Shown in pieces: positions 1 through 12,848 of a stretch of DNA of 64,000 bases. A program made the position numbers and the translations under genes. The notes under the pieces were generated by a model. It saw only the letters and a program-made list of their open reading frames with translations, made no database searches and was not told the DNA's origin. Position 1 is the stretch's first letter; each line of letters opens with the position of its first letter. Source of the stretch: Microcebus murinus (lineage: Eukaryota; Chordata; Mammalia; Primates; Cheirogaleidae); NCBI RefSeq assembly GCF_040939455.1, contig NC_134110.1:311001-375000 (forward strand), given 5' to 3'.

Positions 1-367
1 TGTGGGCATTAGGGTTATTAATACACGGTGCTTCGAGGTATTCGCCCCAAGAGAAGCAAGTGGACGCTCAGGCCACGTGAGGGACGGGTTTCCGTTTTTG
101 GGGCTTGACCTGGCTCACCCCGAGCTGTGACAATTGGGAAGACCCACTCACGTGAATTAGATTATTCCCTTGTGCCCTCCTCCCCGCGTGACTCCTGTCC
201 CCAAGAGCTCTACTGGATCCTGTGCATTGAACGTGTGATGCAGACACTACCGGCAGCCTCAGCTCCAACGGCCGTCTTTCCGAGGCTCGTTTATTTGCCA
301 ATTGTTCGGAATGGAAGGTGCATTTCCCCCCAGCAGAAACCCAGAGCAGAAAGAAAAAAAAAATGCT

Positions 368-697
368 TTTTTTTTTTTTTGAGACAGAGTCTCACTCTGT
401 TGCTCGGGCTAGAGTGAGTGCCGTGGCGTCAGCCTCGCTCACAGCAACCTCAAACTCCTGGGCTCAAGCGATCCTCCTGCCTCAGCCTCCCGAGTAGCTG
501 GGACTACAGGCATGCGCCACCATGCCCAGCTGATTTTTTCTATATATATTAGTTGGCCAATTAATTTCTTTCTATTTATAGTAGAGATGAGGGTCTCGCT
601 CTTGCTCAGGCTGGTTTCGGACTCCTGACCTCGAGCAATCCACCCGCCTCGGCCTCCCAAAGTGCTAGGATACAACTGTGAGCCACTGTGCCCGGCC
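368..697 (-). mobile_element. Alu
   Basis: Full-length, antisense: poly(T), TTGAGACAGAGTCTCACTCT, then CTGTGCCCGGCC at the far end. Confidence 0.95.
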
Positions 698-759
698 TCT
701 CTCTCTCTCTTTTTAAAAATCATATTTTCATTTCTTTTAATTTTTATTTATTTATTTAA

Positions 760-1090
760 AATTTTTTTTTTTTTTTGAGACAGAGTCTCACTTGTTGCCC
801 AGGCTAGAGTGAGTGCCGTGGCGTCAGCCTAGCTCACAGCAACCGCAAACTCCTGGGCTCAAGCGATCCTCCTGCCTCAGCCTCCCGAGTAGCTGGGACT
901 ACAGGCATGCGCCACCATGCCTGGCTAATTTTATATATATATTAGTTGGCCAATTAATTTCTTTCTATTTATAGTAGAGACGGGGTCTCGCTCTTGCTCA
1001 GGCTGGTTTCGAACTCCTGACCTCGAGCAATCCGCCCGCCTCAGCCTCCCAGAGTGCTAGGATTACAGGCGTGAGCCACCTCGCCCGGCT
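760..1090 (-). mobile_element. Alu
   Basis: Full-length antisense copy ending TCGCCCGGCT. Confidence 0.95.
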
Positions 1091-1102
1091 ATTTATTTAA
1101 AA

Positions 1103-1231
1103 TTTTTTTTTTGTAGAGACAGGGGTCTCACTGTTTTGCCCAGGCTGGTCTTGAACACCTGGCCTCAAGCAATCCTCTCACCTGGGCCTCCTAACGTGCT
1201 GGGATTACAGGTGTGAGCCATAACACCTGAC
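1103..1231 (-). mobile_element. Old Alu right arm
   Basis: Monomer-sized antisense piece without the lemur-type TTGGCCAATTAATT block, so an older insertion. Confidence 0.75.
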
Positions 1232-1248
1232 CCTCTTTTAATTTTTAA

Positions 1249-1603
<355 letters not shown>

Positions 1604-1847
1604 ACTGAGGCTGTTCGAAGAGCTCACGCAGTGGCGTGTTGGAACTGGCTGGTGACAGCAGGAGCGTTAAGTTGGCAGCTTGAACCCAGCCCTGCAGGCA
1701 TCACTGACGCCATGGAAACCAGCAGTGACAAGGACTTCCTCCTGGAGCCCTAGTCAGGCTTCTCCGAGCCCTCCCCTTCCCCCACTCCTTGGCCTGCCTT
1801 TAGCAAGAATCCCGCTAAGCTACCTTAGCAAGAATCCTCCCTCTCCC

Positions 1848-2153
<306 letters not shown>

Positions 2154-2385
2154 TGATGTCTGATCAAATTCCTCATTCCGCACCCTGGATATCTAAGTCC
2201 TGCCTTTAGCAAATATCCTGTTGGGCCAGTTTAGCAAGACTCCCCTGCCCTCCATACCTCCTCTGAGTAATTTCCACCCACTGACCTCCCACTCTGCTGT
2301 TAGCTACCAACCCCACTTGTCCTTTATTGTAGTCAGGGCTGAGTTTAATCTCTCTCCCCCATGTGTTTCTTTGCTTTTCTTTTCC

Positions 2386-2547
2386 TTTTTTTTTTTTTTT
2401 AGAGATAGGGTCTCACTCTGTCACCCAGGCTGGAGTGCAGTGGCATCATCACAGCTCTCGGCAGCCTCCAACTCCTGGGCTCAAGCATCCTCCTGCCTCG
2501 GCTTCCCGAGTAGCTGGGACACCAGGCGCCATTACTGGCACCCGGCT
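2386..2547 (-). mobile_element. FLAM-like Alu monomer
   Basis: Antisense single left arm (CACCCAGGCTGGAGTGCAGT) ending CACCCGGCT. Confidence 0.85.
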
Positions 2548-2579
2548 CTGTTGCAACAGTCTTAAATAAAGCCTCCAAC

Positions 2580-2868
2580 CCGCCAGCCTCCCGCCCCGTC
2601 CCTCTGCCCCCCAGACCCTCCTCTGCCTCCCACCTCTGTCCCCAGCGGGGTCCCCGGGCTCTGCCCAGTCCCTTCCCCGTCCCCTTTCCTCTCTCTCCAC
2701 TGAAATTTCCCACCCAGACCCCCGCCCTGCCCCACCTCTGTTCCCAGGGGGTCCCCGAGCTTTGCCCAGTCCCTTACCTGTCCCCTTTCCCCTCTCTCCA
2801 CTGAAACTCCCAACCCAGAGCCCCTGCTCTGCCCCGCCGACCTCCTCCCAGGGCCCCAACCCGCCAGC
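2580..2868. repeat. GC-rich VNTR block, copy of the array at 6360-7200
   Basis: Contains CCACTGAAATTTCCCACCCA and CCACTGAAACTCCCAACCCA units. It matches 6950-7200 nearly base for base. Confidence 0.85.
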
Positions 2869-3078
2869 CTCCTATAGTCCTGGTCCTCCTTATCCTTTTT
2901 AACGAGCGTGGAATAGTCTTCTCTGCACATCAGGACTCAAGCGCCCTCCTCTCCGGACCAGCGCAACAGTTGCTCACACACCACCAAGTTACAGGCCGGG
3001 CCTCCAGTGGAGTGTCCCGGATTTTGGATTTCTCTGTGGGTTCCTCCTGATTAGATGAGGGTTGAACTTTCTGGCAGG

Positions 3079-3139
3079 TGCAGGTATGTCCCAGGTATGT
3101 CCCAGGTATGTCCCAGGTATGTCCCAGGCATGTCCCAGG
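3079..3139. repeat. 11-bp tandem repeat
   Basis: GTATGTCCCAG repeated about five times; the last copy has a T-to-C change. Confidence 0.9.
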
Positions 3140-3438
3140 GCTCCCCGGCCCGGTCCTCAGCCTCCACCTCCCTGCGTTAGTTCTTCCAGGGCTGTAAGCA
3201 TCAGGTTGTTCTCTGCCTCTGCGTCCGCCTCCCTCCCGACCGCAGGCTCCGGAGGCCAGGAGCTCGCCGCTTCTTCCCTGCTCTGCCCAGGGCCACCCAG
3301 GCCCCGCACACGGGACTCGCCCGGTGAATGCGTGTGAGTGAGAGGGCGAGTGAAAGGTGGCCCGTCAGTCAACCGCTGACTCTTCTCCAACCTGGCTCTT
3401 GGCTATGAAGCAGGTCAGCAGTTCACAGCAGAACACAA

Positions 3439-3776
3439 TTTTTTTTTTTTTTTTTTTGAGACAGAGTTTCGCTTTGTTGCCCAGGCTAGAGTGAGTGCCG
3501 TGGCGTCAGCCTAGCTCACAGCAACCTCAAACTCCTGGGCTCGAGCGATCCTCCTGCCTCAGCCTCCCAAGTAGCTGGGACTACAGAAATGCGCCACCAT
3601 GCCCGGCTGATTTTTTTCTATGTATTTTTAGTTGACCAATTAATTTCTTTCTATTTTTAGAAGAGACGGGGTCTCGCTCTTGCTCAGGCTGGCCTCAAAC
3701 TCCTGAGCTCAAAAGATCCTCCCGGCTCAGCCTCCCAGAGTGCCAGGATTACAGGCGTGAGCCGCCGCGCCCGGCC
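3439..3776 (-). mobile_element. Alu
   Basis: Full-length antisense copy ending CCGCGCCCGGCC. Confidence 0.95.
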
Positions 3777-4029
3777 AGAAAACAAGTGCTTAACAATAAA
3801 TCTCTGACGAAGGGAGGTAGAGGAGAAACGCTAAGAGCGTGGTCTGCCGAGCCCGGGGTGCGTCTGGAGCTGGGGTCCCTGTGAGTTGCAAGCCAGGAGG
3901 CCGGGACGCCGCCCGCAGAGCAAACCGTTCACGGGGCGGGGAAGGAAAAGCCTCGGCAGTTGGAGCTCAGGAATCTGCATCAGCAAACCTCAGCTACTTT
4001 ATCTGCGAAATGGGGCCACTAGCAGCACA

Positions 4030-4366
4030 TTTTTTTTTTTTTTTTTTTTTTTTTGAGACAGAGTCTCACTGTGTTGCCCCGGCTAGAGTGAGTGCCATGG
4101 CGTCAGCCTCGCTCACAGCAACCTCCAACTCCTGGGCTCAGGCGATCCTCCTGCCTCAGCCTCCCGAGTAGCTGGGACCACAGGCATGTGCCACCATCCA
4201 TGCCCAGCTAGTTTTTTGTATATATATATATCTTTTAGTTGGCCAATTAACTTCTTTCTATTTATAGTAGACACAGGGTCTCGATCTTGTTCGGGCTGTT
4301 TTCTAACTCCTGACCTTGAGCAATCCTCCTGCCTCGGCCTCCCAGAGTGCTCAGGATGACAGGCGT
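4030..4366 (-). mobile_element. Alu, 5' truncated
   Basis: Antisense; stops at GATGACAGGCGTG, about 20 bp short of a full 5' end. Confidence 0.93.
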
Positions 4367-4388
4367 GTTTGAATAAAGAAATAAGACC

Positions 4389-4781
<393 letters not shown>

Positions 4782-4912
4782 GCAGAAAAGAATCTCGAGA
4801 CAACTCGTTTCTGACCAGAGGGTAAGGGACAGGGCAGCCTTGCTGGAAGGAACAGTGTGGGAGGGGCTGGGGCCGGACGGTGGCCGCCCGGAGCTGGGAC
4901 CCGCCGGCTCAC

Positions 4913-4981
4913 CTTGGCCTGGTGCTCTATCTTGTAGGCCGTCTGCTGGAACTGCCGGATCTCGCGGATGATGTGGGATAT
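4913..4981 (-). CDS. RASGRF1: RASGRF1 exon E23: CDC25 domain, penultimate coding exon
   Basis: The 69-nt exon, phase 0 at both ends, encodes ISHIIREIRQFQQTAYKIEH then QAK. The acceptor is CCCCACAG and the donor GTGAGC. The family ends with about 30 more residues; no such exon was seen in 1-4912, so it should lie left of the window. Confidence 0.95.
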
Positions 4982-5186
4982 CTGTGGGGAGACCGGGGTG
5001 TCAGGTAGCGGACAGTTTGCTCCCTTGCCGCCCCCTCCCTCCACCCTGCAGAGCGGAAGGGGCCTCAGCAGCTACGTGTGAGCCCCGCCTCTCAGTCCCA
5101 CGCACCCACGGTGCCTTCCGGAAGGTGCCACTGAGCCACTGCGGTTTCTCTGAGCCAGTGGTCTGCTATCGAGATGTGCCAGGACC

Positions 5187-5391
5187 CCGTAGACCAGGCG
5201 TCCTGAACTGCGGCCCGAGGGCCACATGCGGGTGCCTCTGCATGCTTGTTTTGTCACTTCAAAGTGAGATACGTGCAGTGTGCGTAGGAATTTGTTCAGT
5301 TTTTTTTTTTTTTTTTTTTTTTAACTATATCCGGCCCTCCAACAGTCTGAGGGACAGTGAACTGGCCCCCTGTTTAAAAAGTTTGAGGACC
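5187..5391. mobile_element. hAT-like nonautonomous DNA transposon
   Basis: The left end CAGGCGTCCTGAACTGCGGC and the right end AAAAAGTTTGAGGAC are imperfect inverted repeats of the CAGGGGTCCTCAAAC type. Subterminal parts (GGGCCACATGCGG, GAACTGGCCCCCTG) fit. An internal poly(T) occurs, and an Alu is inserted directly at the right end, so the 8-bp duplication cannot be checked there. Confidence 0.6.
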
Positions 5392-5726
5392 GGCCAGGCG
5401 CGGTGGCTCACGCCTCTCATCCTGGCAGTCTGGGAGGCCGAGGCGGGTGGATTGCTCGAGGTCAGGAGTTCGAAACCAGCCTGAGCAAGAGCGAGGCCCT
5501 GTCTCTACTATAAATAGAAAGAAATTATCTGGACAACTAAAAATATACGGAAAGAATTAGCCGGGCATGGTGGCGCATGCCTGTAGCCCCATCTACTCTG
5601 GAGGCTGAGGCAGGAGGATCGCTTGAGCCCAGGAGTTTGAGGTTGCTGTGAGCTAGGCTGATGCCTCGGCACTCACTCTAGCCTGGGCAACAAAGCGAGA
5701 CTCTGTCTCAAAAAAAAAAAAAAAAA
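5392..5726 (+). mobile_element. Alu
   Basis: Full-length sense copy inserted at the right end of the hAT-like element. Confidence 0.95.
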
Positions 5727-5737
5727 GGGTGGGAATA

Positions 5738-5880
5738 AAACCACAGGCTTTGGACTCAGCAGACAGGGGCTTCAGTCCTGGTCCCGCCCTTTCCTCGCGG
5801 GGCGACCGTGGTCAGTCACTGGGCCTCACCCAGCCTCAGCCTGCCGGCCCGTAAGGTGGGAACGGTGACAGCTCCCGCCT
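5738..5880 (+). mobile_element. MIR-like fragment
   Basis: GGCTTTGGACTCAGCAGACA through GTCAGTCACTGGGCCTCACC to GGTGGGAACGGTGACAG follows MIR order but is diverged. Confidence 0.55.
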
Positions 5881-6063
5881 GCAGACTGTCAAGTGCAGGC
5901 AAAGTGGGGCTCAGGGCTCCGGCCCCCAAACAGGGGCACCCCGTGCTCCGGGCTGGCCTGTCGAGGAGAGCGAGGGGAGACCCCAACCCCCCCCAACCCC
6001 GACCCCGGGCAGAGTCTGGGTTTGACGCCCCCCACCCCACCCCGCCCCGGGCGGGGAACGCAC

Positions 6064-6181
6064 CATCCTCATCTTGGAGAAGTTGACCAGGCCGTCCTCC
6101 GTGTAGTTGGGCGTGCCCTCCTCGATGAAGGCCAGGTCGGTGAGGTACATGCCCAGGTAGGGGACACAGGGCGGGTCACAA
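6064..6181 (-). CDS. RASGRF1: RASGRF1 exon E22: CDC25 domain, [13 protein letters not shown] block
   Basis: The 118-nt exon completes Asn and encodes [20 protein letters not shown] then [19 protein letters not shown]. This is the signature block of CDC25-type exchange factors (P-x-VP-[FY]-LG-x-YLTDL). RASGRF2, as I recall it, reads NCNPPAVPYLG, so this exon supports RASGRF1. The acceptor is TTGCAAG and the donor GTGCGT. Confidence 0.96.
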
Positions 6182-6359
6182 CTTGCAAGCAGAGGGCGGG
6201 GACACAAGGCTTTCACTGGAGGAAGGGACTCGCGCCCAGCACAGAGCGTGCTGCCCCTTCCGCCCGAGAGAGGCAGAGCGACGCCGCCGCTCACCAAGGC
6301 CGCCGTGCCCAAGGTCTCGCGGGCCGCGGTCCCGGTGTCCCAGGGGCGGTGGGGGCTCT

Positions 6360-7203
6360 GGGCTGGTTGCCGGGAGGCCCGCTCTGCCTCCCGCCTCTGT
6401 CCCCAGCGGGGGTCTTCCCAGCCCCTTCCTGTCCCCTTTCCCCTCTCTCCACTGAGACTCCCAACCCTGACCCCCGCCCTGCCCCGCCGATCTCCTCCCA
6501 GGGCCCCAACCCGCCAGCCTCCCACCCCGGTCCCTCTGAGCCCCACGACCCTCCTTTGCCTCCTGCGTCTGTTCCCAGTGGGGTCCTCGGGCTCTGCCCA
6601 GCCCCTTCCCCGTCCCCTTTTCCCTCTCTCCACTGAGACTCCCAACCCTGACCCCCGCCCTGCCCCGCCGATCTCCTCCCAGGGCCCCAACCCGCCAGCC
6701 TCCCACCCCGGTCCCTCTGAGCCCCACGACCCTCCTTTGCCTCCTGCGTCTGTTCCCAGTGGGGTCCTCAGGCTCTGCCCAGCCCCTTCCCCGTCCCCTT
6801 TTCCCTCTCTCCACTGAGACTCCCAACCCTGACCCTCGCCCTGCCCCGCCGATCTCCTCCCAGGGCCCCAACCCGCCAGCCTCCCACCCCGGTCCCTCTG
6901 AGCCCCACGACCCTCCTTTGCCTCCTGCGTCTGTTCCCAGTGGGGTCCCCAGGCTCTGCCCGGGCCCTACCCGTCCCCTTTCCTCTCTCTCCACTGAAAT
7001 TTCCCACCCAGACCCCCTGCCCTGCCCCACCTCTGTTCCCAGGGGGTCCCCGAGCTCTGCCCAGCCCCTTCCCCGTCCCCTTTCCCCTCTCTCCACTGAG
7101 ACTCCCAACCCTGATCCCCGCCCTGCCCCGCCGACCTCCTCCCAGGGCCCCAACCCGCCAGCCTCCCGCCCTGGTCCCTCTGCGCCCCAGACCCTCCTCT
7201 GCC
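6360..7203. repeat. 181-bp minisatellite
   Basis: CACTGAGACTCCCAACCC recurs at 6450, 6631 and 6812, giving a 181-bp period; the final part is a variant unit. It lies in intron E21-E22 about 180 bp from the E22 acceptor. Confidence 0.9.
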
Positions 7204-7296
7204 TCACGGTGTCTCCTCCCGCCCGGGCGGGGCTTGGGTGCCAGGTGGGAAACTCAGCCCCTGAGACTGGTCGCCTTCCTGGAAGTGGCTTCTGGG

Positions 7297-7297
<1 letters not shown>

Positions 7298-7375
<78 letters not shown>
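7298..7375. repeat. Uninterrupted G homopolymer, 78 nt
   Basis: TTCTGGGC is followed by 78 G without interruption, then AAAGGGGCTGG. This may be real, collapsed, or a sequencing artefact. Confidence 0.9.
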
Positions 7376-7376
<1 letters not shown>

Positions 7377-8436
7377 AAGGGGCTGGGGACAGTCTCCACA
7401 GTCGGTGACTCTCGGGGGTGGGGGGACTGCATTTTTGGGCGATGGGCCCTGGGGGTGACGGCCACCCCTCTCTGATGGGTGTCCCCGGTCCTGCTCCTCC
7501 CTGGCAGGGTGGGTGCCGGGCGAGGGCCGGGGGTCTGCGTGGAGCCCACGGCCACTGCTCCCTGGCCGGGCTCCTTCCAGCTCCCTGGGGACTCCTCACG
7601 GGCCGCCCTGCAGCCTCCTCCTCTCAGCTCAGCACACACAAGCAGGTCGGGGAGCAGAGGCGGGCGACCCTCTGGCCCCTCTGCGGTGGGGGCGGGGAGG
7701 GGGAGAGAGCAAGCGCAGGAACCCGCCCGTCCTTCCCCGGCCTGCTGTGTGACCCCGGGCCAGCCCTTTCCCTCTCTGGTCCTCAGACTCCCGTGCACAG
7801 CAGCCCTGATTTTCGGGAGGCATAGACACGGCGTCGAGCAAGGAGGACTGGTACGGTGAGAAACCCTCTGCTGTTGCTGTTTTCCCCTGCCGCCCAGGGA
7901 CAGGCGGTCGCGGGGTGCGGGTGCGGGTCTGAGGCTTTGCCACCCTCCTCCTTCACGTTTCTCGTTTTGAACAACCAGTGGCAGGTCTTGGCTCGAGTGC
8001 TGGCGAACACCAGCCCGGCCAGAACGGGGCACCCCTGGCGGCCCCCCCACCGCGCCTGTTCTCGGGGCCACCCCGAGTTTGTGGGGAGCAGGCTCGTCTC
8101 CCAGGACGTAAACGTTTCCTTCTTGTTGGAATGTATTTTAGGGGAAAAGCGAGTTAATTTAAAGGAGGCTACCGGGTGATCACAGGTACGGCCAGGTGAT
8201 CACAGGTATGGCTGGCACGCGCGTGTGACAATGCCACGAGGGAGGTGGCACCTGGTGTCAGGGGCACAGTGGATGGAGGGTTTCCCAACCCAAGGTCCCG
8301 ACCCTTCCGTGGGTGTGGAAACCAGTTTAGGATTTAAAAAAGGTGAAACGGCCAATATCAGTTCACTTCGTGGAATAAAGGCAATGTTGTTCTGTGGATT
8401 TTGTTCCTGCTATGCTTGGATGCTTTTCTAAATCTT
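7376..8436 (-). other. Intron E21-E22, unique part
   Basis: About 1 kb after the G homopolymer with no recognised element except a doubled 20-bp unit (GGTGATCACAGGTA) at 8176-8212. No exon with supporting splice sites was seen. Confidence 0.55.
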
Positions 8437-8768
8437 TTTATTTTTTTTGAGACAGAGTCTCACTCTGTCGCCCAGGCTAGAGTGAGTGCCGTGGCGTCAG
8501 CCTAGCTCACAGCAACCTCCAACTCCTGGGCTCAAGCGATCCTCCTGCCTCAGCCTCCCGAGTAGCTGGGACTACAGGCATGCACCACCATGCCCGGCTA
8601 ATTTTTTTGCTATGTATTTTTAGTTCACCAGTTAATTTCTTTCTGTTTTTAGTGGAGACGGGGTCTCGCTCTTGCTCAGGCTGGTTTTGAACTCCTGACC
8701 TCGAGCGATCCTCCCGCCTCGGCCTCCCAGAGTGCTAGGATTACAGGCGTGAGCCACCGCGCCCGGCC
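8437..8768 (-). mobile_element. Alu
   Basis: Full-length antisense copy. A stub of an Alu 5' end (GGTCGGGCGCGGTGG) follows at 8797. Confidence 0.95.
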
Positions 8769-9079
8769 GAGATTTGTTCTTAAACACTTGTTTTCTGGTC
8801 GGGCGCGGTGGGACAGGAGGGGACCACAGAGGTGGTGGCAGTGGTGGTGGACAGAGGAGGAAGCTGCGTGAAGGAGGCGGATGGGGCGGTGCCTGGGTCG
8901 CAGGTGGGGCAGGCCCCTCACCCACGGTCCCCAGGGCCCGGGGAGTCCGGGTGGAGGAGGGACTCGGGACGGCACAGATGGGGAGCGTCCGTCTGAGGAT
9001 GTGGACAGCCTGGAGGTGGTCAAGGCAATGACACACAGCTGGCGAAGGACGGACATGTGGGTGGGACGGACACAGAGGA

Positions 9080-9262
9080 GGCTGGTGGGCTGGCGGGGGC
9101 CAGTGGGGCAGTGGGGCCAGTGGGGCGGCGGGGACTGGTGGGGGCGGTGGGGCTGTGGGGCAGTGGGGCGGCGGGGGCTGGTGGGGGCAGTGGGCCAGTG
9201 GGGCGGTGGGGCCGGTGGGGCGGTGGGGCCTGTGGGGCGTGGGGCCGTGGGGTGGTGGGCAG
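9080..9262. repeat. GGGGCGGTGGGGC-type minisatellite
   Basis: Short variants of AGTGGGGCGGTGGGGCC repeat irregularly. The strand is G-rich enough for quadruplexes. Confidence 0.85.
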
Positions 9263-9840
9263 CATGGCGAAGCCGCCGTCAGGGGCTGGAGGTTTTGCCG
9301 TCCCCGTCCCCAAAGCCCTGGGATGGTGAACCCCAGTGGGTCCCTGTGACCCCTCCAGGGAGGGGTGGCTTCCCGGGCTCTATGGGGACTTTCCGGACCC
9401 CAGGGGTCCCCCAGGGTCTCCCCAGGTCTGGTGTGTGGCCATTGGGCCAGGAAAGCAAGGGACGCTGGGTCAGCGGAAGGAGGGGAGACTGGTGCAGGTG
9501 CCTGGGGTGACCCTGGGGAGCTCTCAGACCCCACATTTCATGGGCTGGGCCGCCCGCTCCACCGCCCTGGCAGCCACAAGGCAGCTCCACACTCTCCCGG
9601 TCCCGAAAAACAGGAGGGAGGAGCTGCCTCATCCTGGTGCCTCGGTGGCCACGTGGCCACGTCTGCAGGTGTCTTTTTAGGGGGGCGTTGTGGGCGGAAG
9701 CCAGGGTGCTGCTGAGGGAGCCACACGCACAGGACAGTCCCCACGGCGGGAGCCGGGCTGAGGCCGCCGTGCACAAGGACGGCTGAGAGCACTCGGCAAG
9801 CGCCCGGAATTAATATCGGTAATAATTAATATCGTCTTTC

Positions 9841-10178
9841 TGTTGGGTGCGCTGGCTCACGCCTGTCATCCCAGCACTCTGGGAGGCCGAGGCGGGAGGA
9901 TCGCTCAAGGTCAGGAGTTCGAAACCAGCCTGAGCAAGAGCGAGACCCCGTCTCTACTAAAAATAGAAAGAAATGAACTGGCCAACTAATATATATATAC
10001 AAAAAAAGATAAAACCAGCCGGGCATGGTGGCGCATGCCTGTAGTCCCAGCTACTGGGGAGGCTGAGGCAGGAGGATCGCTTGAGCCCAGGAGTTGGAGG
10101 TTGCTGTGAGCGAGGCTGACGCCACGGCACTCACTCTAGCCCGGGCAACAGAGTGAGACTCTGTCTCAAAAAAACAAA
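9841..10178 (+). mobile_element. Alu
   Basis: Sense copy from TGTTGGGTGCGCTGGCTC to an A-rich tail. Confidence 0.95.
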
Positions 10179-10617
10179 GCAAGACAAAGCCGTGTCTCTC
10201 CAAGTTGCCCTGTCTGGGAAACGCACCGTTGTCATGGGGACTGGCTGCCTGGTGGGGGAGGGGCACACTGACGTCACATCCTGACGGGAAGCTGCAGCCA
10301 GGACTTTGTCAAGGTGCAAAAACCTGCGACTGAGAGTCGAGGACCCTGGTGCCACCATCACCGTCCCCGTCACAGCCGTCTTGGTGTCGGGGGCTCCTGC
10401 CCGGCGCCTGCAGATGCCACCAAGCCCTGGGACGTCCCGGGCAGACCATGGGGGGACGCCACCCCATGGGGGTGGACAACTGTCTACCCATGGGGGTCCT
10501 CGGGTAGACAGAGGGACAGACGGGCAGGCGGGCCTGCTCCCCAGCGTGGCCCACGGACGCCCCTGCCGTCGGCTCTAGGACTCAGAACACAACAGCGACA
10601 GAGGGACACACACTTAC

Positions 10618-10697
10618 TTTTTCAGAGCTTCTCTGAGGTTCTTAAATCTGCCCTCTGACGACACCAGCTTTTGGAGCTTATCAATGAGAGCTTTGGT
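10618..10697 (-). CDS. RASGRF1: RASGRF1 exon E21: CDC25 domain
   Basis: The 80-nt exon encodes [20 protein letters not shown] and LREALK plus two bases of Asn. The acceptor is CTTCCAG and the donor GTAAGT, the best consensus donor of the set. A 5.4-kb intron precedes it and a 4.4-kb intron follows. Confidence 0.95.
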
Positions 10698-11097
10698 CTG
10701 GAAGGAAGAGAAGCGTTCACTAGCACACAGCACACGCGCCAGCATGCCGCCTCCAGGCTGCCCTCCATGCTTGCTTTGGGTCCTGGGACTCCCTGTGTCT
10801 GGGACCCCTGCCCCGGACTCCTTGGGGGTCCTTAGCCCGTGTGCCTGTGCTCGCCTGTCTCTCTCGGGCGTGGGACTCTAGTCAGGACTTGGGACCTGGG
10901 GACCGGTGGCCAGGAAGGGCCTGGTGGGGACGACAGGAGCCTGGGCTCCTTGGAGCAGGGAGGGCCGACGTCCCGTCCCGGTCGTCCTGGCAAACCGCAC
11001 TCGAGGGGTGGGACCGTCTTCCCCCATCTCCCCTCTCAGGTATCGGGACCCCACTACCCGCCACCAGGTTTAGGAGGCAAGAAAAAGATGGAGGGTG

Positions 11098-11433
11098 GGC
11101 CGGGCGCGGTGGCTCACGCCTGTAATCCCAGCACTCTGGGAGGCCGAGGTGGGCGGATTGCTTGAGGTCAGGAGTTCAAAACTAGCCTGAGCAAGAGCGA
11201 GACCCCCTTCTCTACTATAAATAGAAAGAAATTAATTGGCCAACTAATATATATAGAAAAAATTAGCCGGGCATGGTGGCGCATGCCTGTAGTCCCAGCT
11301 ACTCGGGAGGCTGAGGCTGGACGATCCCTTGAGCCCAGGAGATTGAGGTTGCTGTGAGCGAGCCTGACGCCATGGCACTCACTCTAGCCTGGGCAACAGA
11401 GTGAGACTCTGTCTTAAAAAAAAAAAGAAAAAA
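11098..11433 (+). mobile_element. Alu
   Basis: Full-length sense copy with interrupted poly(A). Confidence 0.95.
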
Positions 11434-12531
11434 GGCAGAGGGGGGAGCGGTCACAAGAGGGGCAGGGCTGGGCGGGAGGGACCCTGGCAGGGGGGTCTGC
11501 AGATGGAGCGGAGTCTCGGTGGCCCGAGTGTGTCTGAAGGGACAGGTGGGTCCCTCGGAGAGCACCCAGGCCGGGCCGGGAATGACTCTGCACTTGCTCC
11601 CTGGGGCTCAGCGGCCTCGTTCTTGCAGCGGGCGGGAGAGAACAGGTGCGCCCTCTCCCGCTCTGCTCCTCGCAGTCCAGGCAAGGCCGGGAGCTGTGCC
11701 GGGAACAGCCACGCGCCCGGGGCTGGAGGGACGAGGGCTTCAGGGACAAGCTCACGCCTGCCTGGGGTTGGATTTCCAGCCCAGAAATCCGCCTGTGGAA
11801 GGGACAGTCCCCCTACAGGGACAAATGGGGGAGGAGCGCACGGTGCCAGTGGGAGGGGCCTGGCATCCGGCGAGCAAAGCGGACCCTGCCCGGAACACGG
11901 TGTGTTCCATGTCTGGAGACTCGGACATGCCAGCACAGCATGCGGGCCACGCGGGGTCACGGGTGGTTCTGCCCAGGGGCCCGGCCTCCCTCCTGCTCCG
12001 GGGGTCCGGACGGACCTGCTCCCTCCTTCCGCTTTTCCACCCACCTGCCGGGGAACCACCTGCCGGGGCTTAGGTCGGACACGGGGCTGAGTCAGGAGAC
12101 CCAGGCCTCCCTCCCCCGGGGTCTGCCACTCGCCCCTGCAGGACACAGGCCAGTCGCCACCCCTGTCCTGGCCCTCGCCCAGCCTCAGCCTCCCCATCTG
12201 GAGAATGGGGGCAGGCCCAGGTGGAGGCAGGACTGGTTCAGAGATCCCAGAACTCTGGGACACACGGAGGCTCAAATGAGAGGCCCCGTGGCCTCACAGC
12301 TGCGGGCGGAGTGTCCCTGGGGAGAGGACACACAAAACCACGTCGTCTCTGTGCATCGTGGGTCATGTGAAAAAAAGGGAAAAGAACTTAAAAAAAAAAT
12401 AATGAAACAAAGTATGTATTAAATTTTTTAAAAAATTAAAAAAAAAGAACAAAATCACATGGGTTGTCCCTGCTACTACAGGGCCATGGTCACCGGATCC
12501 TCTCTGGAGGCAGCTCTGTCTCGTTCTGGGT
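11434..12531 (-). other. Intron E20-E21, unique part
   Basis: 1.1 kb of GC-rich DNA without an exon. Positions 12110-12290 have a faint MIR-like wording (CAGCCTCAGCCTCCCCATCTGGAGAATGGG region). 12849-13952 and 14299-14935 in the same intron also show nothing identifiable. Confidence 0.55.
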
Positions 12532-12848
12532 GTTTTTTTTTAGACAGAGTCTCGCTCTGTCTCCTGGGCTAGAGTGCCATGGTGTCAGCCTCGCTCACAG
12601 CAACCTCAAACTCCTGGGCTCAAGCGATCCTCCTGCCTCAGCCTCCCGAGTAGCTGGGACTACAGGCATGCGCCACCATGCCCGGCTAGTTTTTCTATAT
12701 ATTTTTAGTTGGCCAATTAATTTCTTTCTATTTATAGCAGAGACGGGGTCTCGCTCTTGCTCAGGCTGGTTTTGAACTCCTGACCTCGAGCGATCCTCCC
12801 GCCTCGGCCTCCCAGAGTGCTGGGATTACAGATGTGAGCCACCACGCC
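12532..12848 (-). mobile_element. Alu, slightly 5' truncated
   Basis: Antisense; ends GAGCCACCACGCC. Confidence 0.93.

Noticed and set aside
6176..8071. A 631-codon minus-strand frame overlapping E22
   Set aside because: It joins the end of E22's frame, the 181-bp array and the G homopolymer (read as polyproline). The true E22 acceptor at 6182 cuts it off.
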